A stretch of DNA of 47,533 nucleotides from Rhizophlyctis rosea (GCA_027596075.1 JADGJC010000304.1:1-47533), one strand, 5' to 3'. Shown: positions 11,399-25,100, counted from the stretch's first letter. Notes: a model not told the origin generated them from the letters alone. Numbers and translations are program-made.

Positions 11399-14300
11399 AT
11401 GTCTGGCGAGACCGAGTTCAACTCTTGGGCCGATTCCATCCCTCAACCTCAGGGCCTGTACAACCCCGAGCTTGAGAAGGATGCGTGCGGTGTCGGTTTC
11501 GTCTGTCACATCAAGGGAGAGGCCAGGCACGAGATCGTAGCGGATGCCAAGGGTCTCCTATGCAACATGACCCACCGTGGTGCTGTCGGTGCTGACACTC
11601 GGGACGGTGACGGCGCTGGTGTGATGGTGTCTATCCCCCACGAGTTCTTCAGGAAGGAGGTCAAGGCCAAGTTTGACATTGACCTTCCCGAGCCCGGTCG
11701 TTACGCCGTTGGCAACATTTACCTCAAACCCGATGATGCTGTTCTACGAGAGTCCCAACAGAAGTTTGACCTTATCGCCCGTACCCTTGGCCTCCGCGTC
11801 CTATGCTGGCGTGATGTTCCCCGCAAGAACAGCATCCTCGGCCCTGCTTCTAAGAGCAAGGAGCCCCGCATCATGCAACCCTTCGTCACCATCGCCAGCG
11901 ACGCTCAATTCGACGCCAAAGAATTCGAGCGCAAACTCTACCTCCTCCGCAAGCAATCCACCCACGCTATCACTCTTAAGAAGTGGTACTATATCTGTTC
12001 GCTTGGCAGCAAGACCATGACGTACAAGGGTCTCCTTTCCCCAGTGCAGGTCTACGAGTACTTCGAGGATCTCACTAACCCGGAGTTCAAATCATACTTT
12101 GCCCTCGTCCACTCCCGTTTCTCCACAAACACCTTCCCCTCTTGGGACCGTGCCCAGCCTATGAGGTGGTGTGCACACAACGGTTAGTATCTTGTGTCTG
12201 AGAGCAGTTCCTCCGCAGCAGCATTCCCTCTGTTGTCTGGTCCAGCGTGTCGCGTTGTTTCATGAATGTTTCATGAATGTTGTATCTCAAGAACCAAATG
12301 ATTGACGAACCATTCCCATTACTTCCCTCCTCAAACCCACAAAACAGGTGAAATTAACACTCTCCGTGGTAACAAGAACTGGATGCGCGCCCGCGAAGGC
12401 GTCCTCAAATCCGAAACCTTCAAAGACCTCCTCCCCTCCCTCTACCCCATCGTCGAAGACGGCGGTTCCGACTCTGCCGCCTTCGACAACGTCCTCGAAC
12501 TCCTCCTCATCAACGGCGCCATCTCCCTTCCCGAAGTCGTCATGATGATGATTCCTGAGGCTTGGCAGACCCAAACCAACATGGAGCCTGAGAAGCGCGC
12601 CTTCTACGAGTGGGCGGCGTGTTTGATGGAACCCTGGGACGGTCCCGCACTCTTCACCTTCTCTGACGGTCGTTACGTCGGTGCCTCCCTCGACCGTAAC
12701 GGTCTCCGTCCCTGCCGTTTCTACATTACCAACGACGACATCATGATCTGCGCGTCTGAAGTTGGTACCATCCCTATCGTTCCCGAGACTGTTGTACAGA
12801 AGGGGCGGTTGCAGCCTGGTAAAATGTTGCTTGTTGATACTGAGGAAGGGCGGGTTGTTGATGACAAGGAGTTGAAGATGAAGATTTGCAGCGAGAAGCC
12901 TTTTGATAAGTGGGTTGCGGACAACTTGTTGACGTTGCAGAGTTTGAAGGAGTGGGCGGAGAAGGAGGGCAAGATCCAGGCGCCTGTGTTGGATGAGAGT
13001 AAGGTCAACACTGATAAGCGGATGTATGCTTTCGGTTTCACTGTTGAGCAGTTGAACATGATCGTTACTCCTATGGTATGTAGCTGTGTAGTAATCTTTT
13101 GTCTGTTTATTGCGACCCTACAGTTGTACTCACCATCTGCTGATTACTCAGGTCAACGATGGAAAGGAAGCTCTCGGATCTATGGGTTACGACACTCCCC
13201 TTGCCTGTCTCTCCCGCCAACCCAAGCTCCCTTACGAGTACTTCCGTCAACTCTTCGCCCAAGTCACCAACCCTCCCATCGACCCCATCCGTGAGGAGAT
13301 CGTCATGTCTCTCAGCGCCTACATCGGTCCCCAAGGCAACATCCTCGAGCTCAACCCCACTCAAGCTTCCCGCTTGAAGCTCGACTCTCCCATCCTTTCT
13401 TTGGAGGACATCCAGGCCATCCGCGCCATTCCCCAGTTCAACGCCTCTTGGTCCGTCGCTAACGTCGACATCACCTTCGACAAGGGGGAGGGTACTGGCG
13501 GTTACATCGCCGCCATCGACCGTGTCTGCTCTGAGGTGTCCCAGGCCATCATGGACGGCAGCAAGATCGCCATCCTCAGCGACCGCGCTACCTCCGAAAC
13601 CCGCGTTGCTCTCTCCACCCTCATCGCCCTCGGTGCCGTCCACCACCATCTTGTCCGCAACAAGCAGCGTTCCAAGATCGCCCTCATCGTCGAGACCGCC
13701 GAAGCCCGCGAAGTTCACCACTTCTGTGTCCTCATCGGTTACGGTGCCGACGCCATCGTTCCTTACCTTGCCTATGAGGCCATGCTCAAGCTCAAGCGCG
13801 ACAACGCCTTGAAGGGTGAGCTCACTCCCGAGAAGATTACCTACAACTTCATCAAGGCCAGCAACGACGGTATCAAGAAGGTCATGTCCAAGATGGGTAT
13901 CTCCACCCTCCAGTCCTACAAGGGTGCCCAGATCTTCGAAGCCCTCGGTCTCGACCAATCCGTCATCAGCAAGTGCTTCGCCGGTACCGCCTCCCGCATC
14001 AAGGGTGCCGGTTTCGACATCCTCGCCGCGGACGCCATCGCCTTCCACGAAACCGCCTGGCCCGTCCGTGACACCGTTGCCGTCGAAGACCTGCCCGAAA
14101 CCGGTGATTACCACTGGCGTGACGGAGGTGAAGCCCACATCAACGACCCCGTCAGCATTGCCAACCTCCAGGACGCCGTCCGCAGCAAGAACCAAAACTC
14201 GTACGACAACTACTCTCGCCAGGCGTACGAGCAGATCAAGAACTGCACGCTTCGTGGTCTTTTGGACTTCAAGTTCGACAACGCCAAGCCTGTGCCTATT

Positions 14301-17300
14301 GAGGAGGTTGAGCCCTGGACGGAGATCGTGAAGCGGTTCTGTACCGGGGCCATGTCTTACGGTTCCATCTCTTGGGAAGCTCACTCCACCCTCGCGCTCG
14401 CCATGAACCGTCTCGGCGGCAAGTCCAACACCGGCGAAGGTGGTGAAGACCCCAAGCGTTCCGACCGTCTGGCGAACGGCGACTCTATGCGTTCGGCTAT
14501 CAAGCAAGTCGCTTCCGGCCGTTTCGGTGTCACTTCCTACTACCTCGCCGACGCCGACGAGCTCCAGATCAAGATGGCGCAAGGTGCCAAGCCCGGAGAA
14601 GGTGGTGAATTGCCCGGTTACAAGGTTTCCGAGACCATCGGCAAAACCCGTAAATCCACCCCTGGTGTCGGTCTCATTTCCCCACCTCCCCACCACGACA
14701 TTTACTCCATTGAGGACTTGAAGCAACTTATCTACGATTTGAAGTGCGCGAACCCCAAGTCTCGTGTCAGTGTGAAGTTGGTGTCGGAAGTCGGTGTCGG
14801 TGTTATTGCTTCTGGTGTTGCCAAGGCCAAGGCGGACCATATCTTGATTTCTGGGCACGATGGTGGGACGGGTGCGTCTAGGTGGACGGGTATTAAGTAT
14901 GCGGGTTTGCCTTGGGAACTTGGGTTGGCTGAGACACACCAGACGCTAGTGTTGAACGATCTTCGTGGGCGGATTGTGCTTCAGACTGATGGGCAGATTA
15001 AGACTGGACGGGATGTTGCTGTTGCGTGTTTGCTTGGTGCTGAGGAGTGGGGTTTTGCTACTACTCCGTTGATTGCTATGGGTTGTACAATGATGAGGAA
15101 GGTTGGTATTTTTTCGTTGGTTTTTGGCCCTTTTGAGGCATGAGCTGATGAGATTATGTTTTCTTTCCATAGTGCCACTTGAACACTTGCCCCGTCGGTA
15201 TTGCCACCCAAGACGAGTACCTCCGCAAGAAGTTCGAAGGTACCCCCGAGCACGTCGTCAACTTCTTCTACTACGTCGCCGAGGAGCTCCGTACCATCAT
15301 GTCCAAGCTCGGTTTCCGCAGCATCGACGAGATGGTTGGTCGCACTGACTTCCTCATGGTCAACGAGTCTCTCAAGAACCCCAAGACCCGCAACCTTGAC
15401 TTGGCCCCCATCCTTACCCCTGCCTTCACCCTCCGCCCCGGAGCTGCTACCCACAACGTCAGCAAGCAAGACCACCTCTTGTGGAAGCGTCTCGACAACA
15501 AGCTCATCGAGAAGGCGCAACCTGCTTTCGAGTTCAAGGAACGTGTTGAGATGCAAGCATCCGTCGTCAACACCGACCGTGCCCTCGGTGCCACCCTCAG
15601 TTACGAGGTTTCCAAGAAGTTCGGCGAGCAGGGTCTCCCCGCCGACACCATCCGTGTCAACTTGACCGGCTCTGCCGGTCAATCCCTCGGTGCCTTCCTT
15701 GCCCCCGGTATCCACATCGAGTTGGAGGGTGACGCCAACGACTACGTCGGCAAGGGTCTTTCCGGCGGTACCATCGTCGTTTTCCCTCCCAAGGTCTCCA
15801 CCTTCGAAGCCGAGAAGAACATCATCATCGGTAACACCTGCATGTACGGTGCCACCTCCGGCAAGGCCTTCTTCCGCGGTATCGCCGCCGAACGTTTCTG
15901 TGTCCGTAACTCGGGTGCCTTGGCGGTCGTTGAAGGCTGTGGTGACCACGGTTGCGAGTACATGACGGGCGGTCGTGTCATTGTCTTGGGTTCCACGGGC
16001 CGTAACTTTGCTGCTGGTATGTCTGGTGGTATTGCGTACGTTTTGGACCTTGCTGGCGACTTCAAGAGCAAGTGCAACACCGAGATGGTTGACTTGGACA
16101 CCGTGCACGAGAAGGAGGATGTTGCGTGGTTGAAGAGTGTCATTGAGGAGCACGTTGCTCTTACTGGGTCCGAGATCGGTAGCAAGGTTCTCAAGGCTCT
16201 TATGGAGGTGTTGCCCAAGTTCGTCAAGGTGTTCCCTCGGGACTACAAGGCGGTTTTGGCGAAGATGGCGGAGAAGGAGGGTGCTTTGGGAGACAAGGAG
16301 GTTGAGAAGGTTGACGAGGCTGCCGTTGAGGCGGCCAAGAGGAAGGAGCCTGCCATTCTCGACCTTGAGGACGGAGCGGTGGATGAGGCGATGGCCAAGA
16401 AGCGGATGGAGAACGTCGACAAGGTTAAGGGCTTCATGAAGTACAAGAGGCAAACCGACGGCTACCGTAACCCCCGCAAGCGTGTCAAGGACTGGAACGA
16501 AGTCAACGCCCGGTTGAACGTGGACGATTTGAAGGTCCAAGCGGCGCGGTGCATGGACTGCGGTGTTCCATTCTGTCAGTCTGACACGGGTTGCCCTATC
16601 GGTAACATTATTCCCAAGTGGAACGACCTTGTGTTCAAGAATCAGTGGAAGGAGGCCTTGGACCGTCTTTTGATGACCAACAACTTCCCTGAGTTCACCG
16701 GTCGTGTGTGCCCGGCTCCTTGCGAGGGTGCTTGTGTGTTGGGTATCAACGAGTTGCCGGTCAGCATCAAGTCCATCGAGTGCGCTATCATTGACAGGGC
16801 GTTCGAGGAGGGATGGATGGCTCCCAAGCCTCCTGCGCACCGGACTGGGAAGAAGGTTGCCATTGTTGGGTCTGGACCTGCTGGGTTGGCGGCTGCGGAT
16901 CAGTTGAACAAGGCGGGTCACACGGTTACGGTTTACGAGCGTCAAGACCGTATCGGAGGGTTGTTGATGTACGGTATCCCGAACATGAAGTTGGACAAGA
17001 ACATTGTCCAACGTCGTGTTGACCTTATGGCTGCGGAGGGTGTCACGTTCGTTACGGGGGCGCATGTTGGGAAGGACGTTGATGTTGCGCAGTTGAGGCA
17101 TGACAACGATATTTTGTTGATGGCTACGGGCGCGACTTGGCCTAGGGATTTGCCGGTTCCTAACAGGAACTTGGATGGGATTCACTTTGCTATGGAGTTC
17201 TTGCAGAAGAACACTAAAAGTCTGTTGGATTCGGAGTTGAAGGATGAGACTTATTTGAGTGCTAAGGGGAAGAGTGTTGTTGTTATTGGTGGTGGTGACA

Positions 17301-18018
17301 CGGGGACGGATTGTATTGCTACTTCTCTTCGTCACGGTATGTTTTGTTATTGATTCCATCTTGATGTGTGTTGAACAGCCACCTAATCCGGTCTCCATCC
17401 ACAGGCGCCACTAGCATCGTCAACTTCGAACTCCTTCCTCAACCCCCTACCACCCGTGCCAAGGACAACCCATGGCCCCAATACCCTCGTGTCTTCAAGG
17501 TCGACTACGGTCACGGCGAAGCCGAGGTCGTCCTCGGCAAGGACCCTCGTGAGTACTGCATCCTCACCAAGGAGTTCGTCTCCGACGGCAACGGCAAGGT
17601 GAAGGGCATCAACACCGTCCGCGTCGAATGGACCAAGAACGAGAAGGGACAATGGGCGATGAAGGAAGTTGCCGGCAGCGAGCACTTCTTCCAAGCCGAC
17701 TTGGTCCTCCTCGCTATGGGTTTCTTGGGTCCCGAGAAGGACCTTGTATCTCAGTGCGGGGTGAAGCAGGACCCGAGGAGCAACATCGAGACCCCCAAGG
17801 GATCGTACGCTACGTCGGTTCCTGGTGTCTACGCGGCGGGTGACTGCAGGCGGGGACAGAGTTTGATTGTGTGGGGTATCAACGAGGGACGGCAGGCGGC
17901 GCGGGAGATTGATATTGCGTTGATGGGCAACACGCGGCTGCCGGTTTCTGGAGGGATGATGGTTCGGAGCTTGGACTCGTTGGAAAACCGCGCGCTGGCG
18001 AGTGCGCACGACGAGTAG
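11399..18018 (+). CDS. GLT1: Glutamate synthase, NAD(P)H-dependent, fused (GOGAT)
   Basis: Makes two glutamates from glutamine and 2-oxoglutarate with NAD(P)H in nitrogen assimilation. Five exons (11399-12182, 12348-13075, 13152-15101, 15173-17336, 17405-18018) give 2079 residues, close to the usual 2100-2150. The order is: class II glutaminase domain with nucleophile Cys30 (KDACGVGF), exposed after removal of a short propeptide; central domain; FMN/2-oxoglutarate synthase domain; 3Fe-4S cysteines C1149, C1155 and C1160 (CHLNTCPVG); and the GXGXG helix domain at about 1320-1440. A charged linker (about 1510-1570) joins this to the beta part. The beta part has Cys clusters (C1614, C1617, C1622, C1628; C1667, C1671, C1675) for 4Fe-4S centres. 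It also has an FAD Rossmann motif ([12 protein letters not shown], about 1716) and a pyridine-nucleotide motif ([12 protein letters not shown]). An in-frame ATG 105 nt upstream exists, but 11399 gives the usual short pre-Cys segment. All active-site landmarks are intact. Confidence 0.97.
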
Positions 18019-19257
18019 AGATTTTTTGGGAGGGGACGGCGCGGGGGGTGGGGATTGTAACAAAGTAGAATAGGATTGTAGTTAAAGGAACGCAAGGGGG
18101 GAGGGGAAAACCACACCAAGTAAGATATTAGGATAAGCTATGCACACGGCTTCACGGGACGGCTTTCTTCGGACGCCAGTAATGGAATGGGAAACGGGGA
18201 GGGAACGGGAAAAAGGAGTTTCAAGGGCTCAATGAACGCGTGATGGTGTGACTTCGATGGCGGGAGGCATTTGGAAGAGGGGAGGGGGGCCGAAGGAGGG
18301 GGTCTTTGATTTGCGGACTTTGTACACCCGCTTGTTTTTGATTCCCCTTTTGCGTTTGTTTTCTTTCTTTTTTTGTATATTTACTTCCTTGCGTCGATGG
18401 TGTTTCATTGTTATGCGAGAGGGGGAAAGATTATAATGTAGTTGGGCTTTTGCTTCTTTTTTTCTTGTATCTTTCTTTTGTTTTGCTTATTGTTGCACTT
18501 GGAATGTCTAGAAGGTTAGCCTTGGTGGCCGTTGGGGGTGGGAGGGGTGTAACAACACCGTTTTGTTTGAACAAATTTCTTTTTTTCTGTTTTTGTTTAC
18601 TGTGGTTTTATGATTTCTTGTTTTTTTTCTTTTCTTGTTACCTTTCTTTTGCTAGCGTTTGGAAATGTTATTTTATGTTTAAAGGCATCTGCTAAATATA
18701 TGCGTTTTACGTTAACTTTTATTTGTGTTTTTGATGTTTGGTTGTGCTTTTGGACTATGAAAGCCGAGCAGAGGGAAGAGAGTTGGAGTAGGAAAAGAAG
18801 AAAAATACTATTGTGGCGTGTGGTTTTGAACCCTGGACTGCGCAGTCGGTGGCAATCCCGTCGGAGGTCTGTCTTCACGCGTCACAGGTTGCACACGTTG
18901 CGCCTGACCCTACCATGGAGGAAGGTGGTGAAGGAACAAGGAGGGCGACAGTCCACTGCGGACCGCGACAAAACCCGACAGACCGCCATCTTCACATCCT
19001 TTTCCATTCTAGCCTTTCCCCCTCCCCATCGCATATCAAACCCAGGTCTTTGACGTTCGTAAATCCATCAGCCCCCTGACCATCCCCCAGCATCGTCGCA
19101 ACAACCGCTCCCACTGGCAGAGGGTCTTTCTTGTCGAGAAAAATGTAAATGACGAATCGGTTTATCAAAAGTCGTTCACGCACTAACAACCGAAAACACT
19201 TGCAGTTTTCGTAAGAAGCGGTCCAATCCCTACTACGAAACAGCCAATTCCATCGCC
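18019..19257. other. Intergenic: T-rich tract then promoter of dehydratase
   Basis: From about 18330 to 18740 the plus strand is strongly T-rich with little C, which makes long hydrophobic pseudo-frames. It probably includes the GLT1 3' UTR. A 75-nt stretch on the minus strand at about 18815-18890 has some tRNA-like traits but does not fold (see rejected items). The last 200 bases before 19258 are C/A-rich leader sequence. Confidence 0.4.
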
Positions 19258-21124
19258 ATGACACAACCAAAGCTTCGATCCCAACAATGGTTCGCCAACT
19301 CCGCCAATCCCGGCATGACAGCCCTTTACCTGGAACGCTACCTTAACTACGGTCTAACCCGCGAAGAACTCCAATCCGGCAAACCACTCATCGGCATTGC
19401 TCAAACGGGTTCCGACCTCGCTCCTTGCAACCGCCACCACGTCGAACTGTCCAAACGCGTGCAAGCAGGTATCATCGCTGCCGGCGGCGTGCCCTTTGAG
19501 TTTCCATGCCATCCAATCCAGGAAACGGGTAAGCGTCCTACAGCCATGTTGGACCGCAATCTTGCCTATCTCTCCTTGGTGGAAGTTCTTCATGGCTACC
19601 CACTGGACGGTGTTGTTCTCCTCATTGGGTGTGACAAAACCATGCCTGCCTTGACCATGGCCGCCGCCACCACCAATATCCCCGCCCTGGCCCTTTCCGT
19701 TGGTCCCATGCTTAACGGCACATTCGACGGGAAACGCATCGGATCAGGCACCATCATCTGGGAAGCCCGTAAACGTCTTTCCCGAGAAGATATAGACTAC
19801 GAAGATTTTATGGAAATTGTAGCCAGTTCGGCTCCGTCCGTTGGATATTGTAACTCTTTGGGCACAGCGGCGACAATGAACATGTTGTCTGAGGCGTTGG
19901 GGATGCAGCTTACGGGGTATGCTGCCATTCCAGCACCATATCGGGAACGGGCTCAGGCGGCGTATAATACGGGGAAGAGGATTGTGGATATGGTGAGGGA
20001 GGGGTTGACGCCGAGTAAGATTTTGACGAGGGAGGCGTTTGAGAATGCAATTGTGGTTTGTTCGGCTATTGGTGGGTCGACAAATGCACCTATCCACCTG
20101 AATGCCATTGCGAAGGTGGGTGGTATGGTTGATTGTTTTAGATCTCAAGTTGGAATGATGTTGATATTCAACTGACCCTCATACTTTGATTCAGCACTTG
20201 AGCATCAAGCTCGACAATGACGACTGGCAAAACATTGGCCACAAAATTCCCCTCCTAGCAAACATCCAACCCGCAGGAGAATACCTCGGTGAAGACCTCT
20301 TCAAAGCTGGTGGCCTACCCGCCATCATCTCAGAACTCATCCGTGCCAACCTCCTCCCCCACCCAAACCTCCTCACCGCCACCGGGAAATCCCTCACTGA
20401 AAACTGCGCAAATGCCAAAATCCTCGACCCAACCGTTATCTTCCCCATCGACAAACCACTCAAAAAGGATGCTGGCTTCCTGAACATGAAAGGCAACCTC
20501 TTCCGCTCCGCCCTCATGAAGACCAGCGTCATTTCGGCCAGATTTACGGAACGGTACCTTTCCAATCCTGCGGATCCGAATGCTTTTGAGGGTCGGGTGG
20601 TGGTGTTTGATGGGCCGGAGGATTACCATGCGAGGATTGATGATCCTGCAGAGAATATTGACGAGCATTGTATTTTGGTCATGCGTGGTGCTGGGCCTGT
20701 TGGGTATCCTGGGAGTGCGGAAGTAGTCAACATGCAGCCGCCTTCATACCTCCTGAAGAAGGGAATTGAGGAACTTCCCTGTATTGGAGATGGGAGGCAG
20801 AGTGGGACGTCGGGATCACCATCCATCCTGAACGCATCACCGGAAGCAGCTACAGATGGCAACCTTGCAATCTTGCGCAATGGTGATATCCTACGGGTGG
20901 ATTTGAACCAGGCTACGGTCAACGTTGCAATATCGGATGAAGAGATTGCACGGCGGAAGGAGGAATTGCAGAGTCAGGGTGGGTACAAGTATCCAGCACA
21001 TCAGACGCCGTGGCAGGAGTTATATAGGCTTAATGTTAGTGAGTTGGATGAGGGGGGCGTCCTGAGGATGGCTTGTAAGTATTTGAGGGTGAATGATGCG
21101 GGGGTACCGAGGGATAACCATTAA
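19258..21124 (+). CDS. IlvD/EDD-family dehydratase (dihydroxy-acid or sugar-acid)
   Basis: Removes water from a 2,3-dihydroxy acid using an Fe-S cluster and Mg2+. The family includes dihydroxy-acid dehydratase (branched-chain amino acid synthesis) and aldonate dehydratases (pentonate/hexonate catabolism). Two exons (19258-20115, 20195-21124) with a 79-nt intron give 595 residues, a normal length. Cluster cysteines C57 (APCNRHH), C125 (GCDKTMPA) and C198 (GYCNSLGTA) are present, as is the lysine after C125 that is carbamylated in the family. So are [15 protein letters not shown] and the general-base serine region [10 protein letters not shown] (S489). The overall pattern, including PMLNG.F.G.R.GSGT.IW and the C-terminal SDEE.A.R, looks closer to the aldonate dehydratase branch than to mitochondrial Ilv3. 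No obvious mitochondrial targeting peptide precedes it, so cytosolic sugar-acid catabolism is my preferred reading. Substrate is not decidable here. Confidence 0.85.
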
Positions 21125-22144
21125 AGTATTTTTCTGTGGAGGTCGGGGTTGGGAGGTTGTGGCGCGCAGGAGTGCCAGATGTAGAAAGTGGGCAAGGGAA
21201 GATCATCAGGAAGACACAAAGACCGAGAGGAAGTTGAATTGGAATTCCCGAACCCCAAAGGCGGCAGTGCGAAGCTGGAAATATGCTGGACGCAGTAAAC
21301 AGAATCGTAATGGAAATAGTCATTTCGCTCACCATACAATCGTTGGGTCATTGCCAGTATGTTTCGGTTAACTCATTGTGCTGCAATGAACTGCATGTTT
21401 GAGTATTCTCTGCTCTCACGCTTGAATCCATTCGCTCTGGTCTTTGCTCTATCAATCAGCTCAACCAGCATTGAGCACCTCCACCACGCCCGTGAGCAGC
21501 CTGAAAGCTGATAGTAGGGACCGTGGTTGCCTGGTTGTAACAAAATTCACTCCTATAACACTCCCCATCCACACTTCGGTAGTGTCAAAGTTCCCAATCG
21601 CCGGCAAATGACTTTAGAGATTATCGACTTAGTGCCAGAGAGTGTCTACCCATCAGATTCTGCCCACCAGCGGCTGACCCTTCTGGTGCTGTTCAGTTTC
21701 AAAATAGTTGAGGTGACCCAGAAAAAGAAATCGTTCCCTTCGCCGTTTTGGACGGGAGTAAACAAGGTAAATGCGATAGGACCCTTGGGCTTGGAGAGCC
21801 GGAGACTGGCGAAATTGCATCCCCAGTAGCTCGCAAGCCACACGCAGCTGAGCAGCTATTTCGGACTTGCACCACCGAACTTCGCACTTGTGAATCGTCT
21901 TCCTCAACTTCAAGTAAACTTTGTTCCCACCTGCGCAATCTCATCCAGACTTTAGAGACTCGCGAATGCAGGTAAAGTCTCCGCAGCGACACCACTGCCG
22001 TCATAATTCACTGCAGAGCCTCAAACTCACACCAAATGTTGTGTTGGAACCGCTGCTAGGTTCTACTGATCTGGTGACGGTCAGCACCTCAAAACTGGAA
22101 GGTCTCCCGCACAATACCCGACTTCACAGAAGGAGTTACCCGAG
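21125..22144. other. Intergenic region before the nucleoporin gene
   Basis: Short frames on both strands without family signatures. It contains the 3' UTR of the dehydratase and the promoter of the nucleoporin gene. A small upstream exon of the nucleoporin cannot be excluded. Confidence 0.35.
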
Positions 22145-25100
22145 ATGCACTGGTTCATCGAAACCCCTCTCTATGTGGACGATCACCAGAAGATACAATT
22201 CAGCGAAATCCCGCCGGACCGTAATGCACCACCGACAGAAGATGAGAGATCTTCCAGCAAACTTTCCATTTTGGGTGGAAGCGTTGAACTCTCATCTGAC
22301 ACTGCCAAGAGTGTCATCGCGTGGAAACTGCTGAAAAACCGTCGTGTACTTGAACTAAGACGTCTCTACATCACCCCGCCGGACCGCAATCCTCATGCCC
22401 CGGAACCCACTCCCGATTCGCTCGAAACTGACGAAGCACCACGCCGCTTTGTTTTCCCACACTCCGTAACTTCTGAACCTGGTTTCAAGCTGGTTCAAAA
22501 TGAGGCCCGATCTTCCCTACATGTCCTTGTCGTAACGACGGTGGGCACGTTCTATCGTTTGGTTTTCGACGGGCCGGGGTACTTTCACGTCCAGAACGCA
22601 CATGCCAGTATGACCAGCTGGCAATTGACAGCAGCCAAACCTGGAAGAAGAGCCGTGTTGGCGCACGCGGCGGACTTGGATTACATGGTGATTGGCTGGA
22701 ATGATGGAGCCGTTACGGTGCTTCAGGAATCGCCAGATTCATACAACTTCCAAGCGGAAGAGAACGACGAAGGTATAAAAAACTCGAAGTAAATATGGGC
22801 ATGATGTCCTTTGAATACTCAAGTTTCAAAACAGAGTATTTCCACGAACACGAATTACGGGATACCTTTCTTCAGAAGATATTCTCCTTTACCGGCGTAT
22901 TGGGAGCAATAACTCCTGGCAAGACCTCCGAAAACTCACAATCGCAAGCCATTTCCATCACCTCCTTCTCCTCTTTATCAGGAGAGCATCTGTTCGCAGT
23001 GATTTTCTATCGTGATCGACAACTGAAAGTATGGAATCTGAAGAACCATTCTTGCGTAAAGAGATTGTCGATATCTACATCGTCATCACATGGAGCAAAT
23101 TCGGTTGGAGGGGCAATAACACCCAAGCGCACTCCGGGCGCCTCACAGTCGTCATTACTTCCTACCACCCCAAAGCAGTACATTTACACTTTCGGACAAA
23201 AGTTCATCGACATCGAAAACATCACCCAGGAGCTGATCCGGATTGCGGTGTTCGTCCCGGCAACGGAAAGCGGGGGAGCGGCGATTGAGATCCTTGAGGG
23301 ATTTATCACGGAGAACGGGCAAATGGGAGCAAACGTTGTGTGTCGGAAAGAATGTTTCAACCAAGGGACCGCTGTGGGGCCGGAACAGGAGGACGAGTTT
23401 GTCAACATGGCAGTTGTTGAAAATGTCCTTGGATTGGGAATTAGGGGAAACGTAGGGGAAGAACATAGGAGGGAAAGCCAGCATGAATGGGTCGTGTATA
23501 CGCTTTGGGATCGCAACCATGAGGCAGTGGTTCGGTATAGTGATCTGGTGCTGTCCGAAGACGCTGCGGGGCATGCATCGGCGGGAACGGGGGTGTTGGG
23601 CCAGCGGTGGATGGTGGCAGTTACGCGAGGTCAAGAATCGTTGACGATCCCAAATCTTGCGCAGCAACTCAGGGTACGGGGGGTGCAGGAAGTCTTTGCT
23701 GATCACATTCTCGCGCCCGGCCGTTTCTCGCTGCACACGATAACAAAAGCACTTGCGGGCTACGAACAGGCGCATCCGGCATCATTTCCGCGACAGCCGT
23801 TGGGGGTTTTGCCGACGTGGGATCAATTGAGGCGGCGGGCGTTGGAGGTGGTGGGAGCTGACGTTCAGATGGTCGAGGGGGAGAACGAGGATCAGTCTAG
23901 CTTCACAAACCGGCATGCGGATGGTCTTCAAAGCGAATGGGAGCAGTTCTTTGCGAACTGTATGGAGGTGCATGAGGCGCTTGTGCGGCCCTTGTCCATT
24001 TCCTTTGCGCCAAAGGCGGGTGCGATTGCAATAGTCAAGCGTGGATACACGTCCGTACTGCGAGAAGCGGATGCGTCAGAAGTTGTTGGACTCGTAGGAG
24101 AGGAGGCGATAGACCCATCTGCATTCATTCTCCTTCCCGATGACCAACTTCAATCGTCCTATCCAGCTATTGCGGGGAGGGGGTTGCGGACCGACATTAA
24201 TCACTTCTATGAGGCGGTGAACTTCATCAAACGTCGCGTTGGGGAGGATGTCCTGGCGATGTTTGAGGAGGATCTAATACGCTTGACGAAGCAGCAAAGC
24301 CAGTGGGCGGAATTTGCCAATAGCGCGAGGGACGAGTTCTTTGCGGATGCAGTGAGTCTTGTGAATGAGGACGATTCGCCGGGACCGGGAACTCGACTGG
24401 TGGCGATATTGAGGCGGTGCGGGGATGTTACGGGTGTATATAGGAACTTGCTTGGGTTGGCTCAAGGGGAGGACCAGACTCTCAACCTTCAACGAGTTGG
24501 GGCCGCTGGTGGGTCAGCAACAACTGCACTCATTGGGACCGGTGCTGGACAAGTGGCCGAGAGCAGATTCGCCATTATCAGGGACTTGCTGCTGGTGGTG
24601 ATCTGTGCGGTGGGATTAGACGACGCTGCCAATATGAACGGCGGGATATACCCGACAGCACCATCTGTCCGGCCAACTGACCAACTGGTGGCGGAATGCT
24701 TTGTAACGTTCCATGGATGCCATCTTCTGAAATGGTTGTGCGGTCGTCGTGTGGAAAAACCGGAACTGGTCGGCCTGCCCAAACAATTGGACATCACGGC
24801 TCAATTCTCGAACATGTCAGTTTCTCAGCCCTCCGGCCTGAAGTCGAAACGAGACCGTATCGGAGGCGATACCCTAGCATTGCATCTTTTGCGCCACCAG
24901 TACCTCAGCGACATCAATTTCAACAATGCTCCGCTGGGACGTACTCTTCGCGTTGCTGTGGCGCGGTTTATCAAGGATTTGGGATTGACGAAGAGTGGGC
25001 AATGGCAATTGATTGCGACGAAGAAGAATGTCATGTTGGCGAAGAAGCTGCTGACATATGAGCATTGGGAGGCCGCGCGGGGAGTGTTGGAGGCTGTGCC

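Noticed and set aside
14981..17398. 805-codon open frame antisense to GLT1 (and a 610-codon one at 13107-14939)
   Set aside because: The opposite strand carries all GLT1 domains with normal splice sites. The long antisense frames arise from strong codon bias (C/G third positions, few stop complements) and show no family motif.
18812..18890. tRNA-like sequence on the minus strand (GGTTCAAAACC-type T-loop, 6 of 7 acceptor pairs, 75 nt)
   Set aside because: The anticodon and D arms do not pair, so it is not a functional tRNA. It is at best a degenerate tRNA-derived fragment.
22789..22823. 35-nt intron as an alternative for nucleoporin intron 1
   Set aside because: Shorter than every other intron here. 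The 62-nt choice (22773-22834) has a better length and also keeps the frame.
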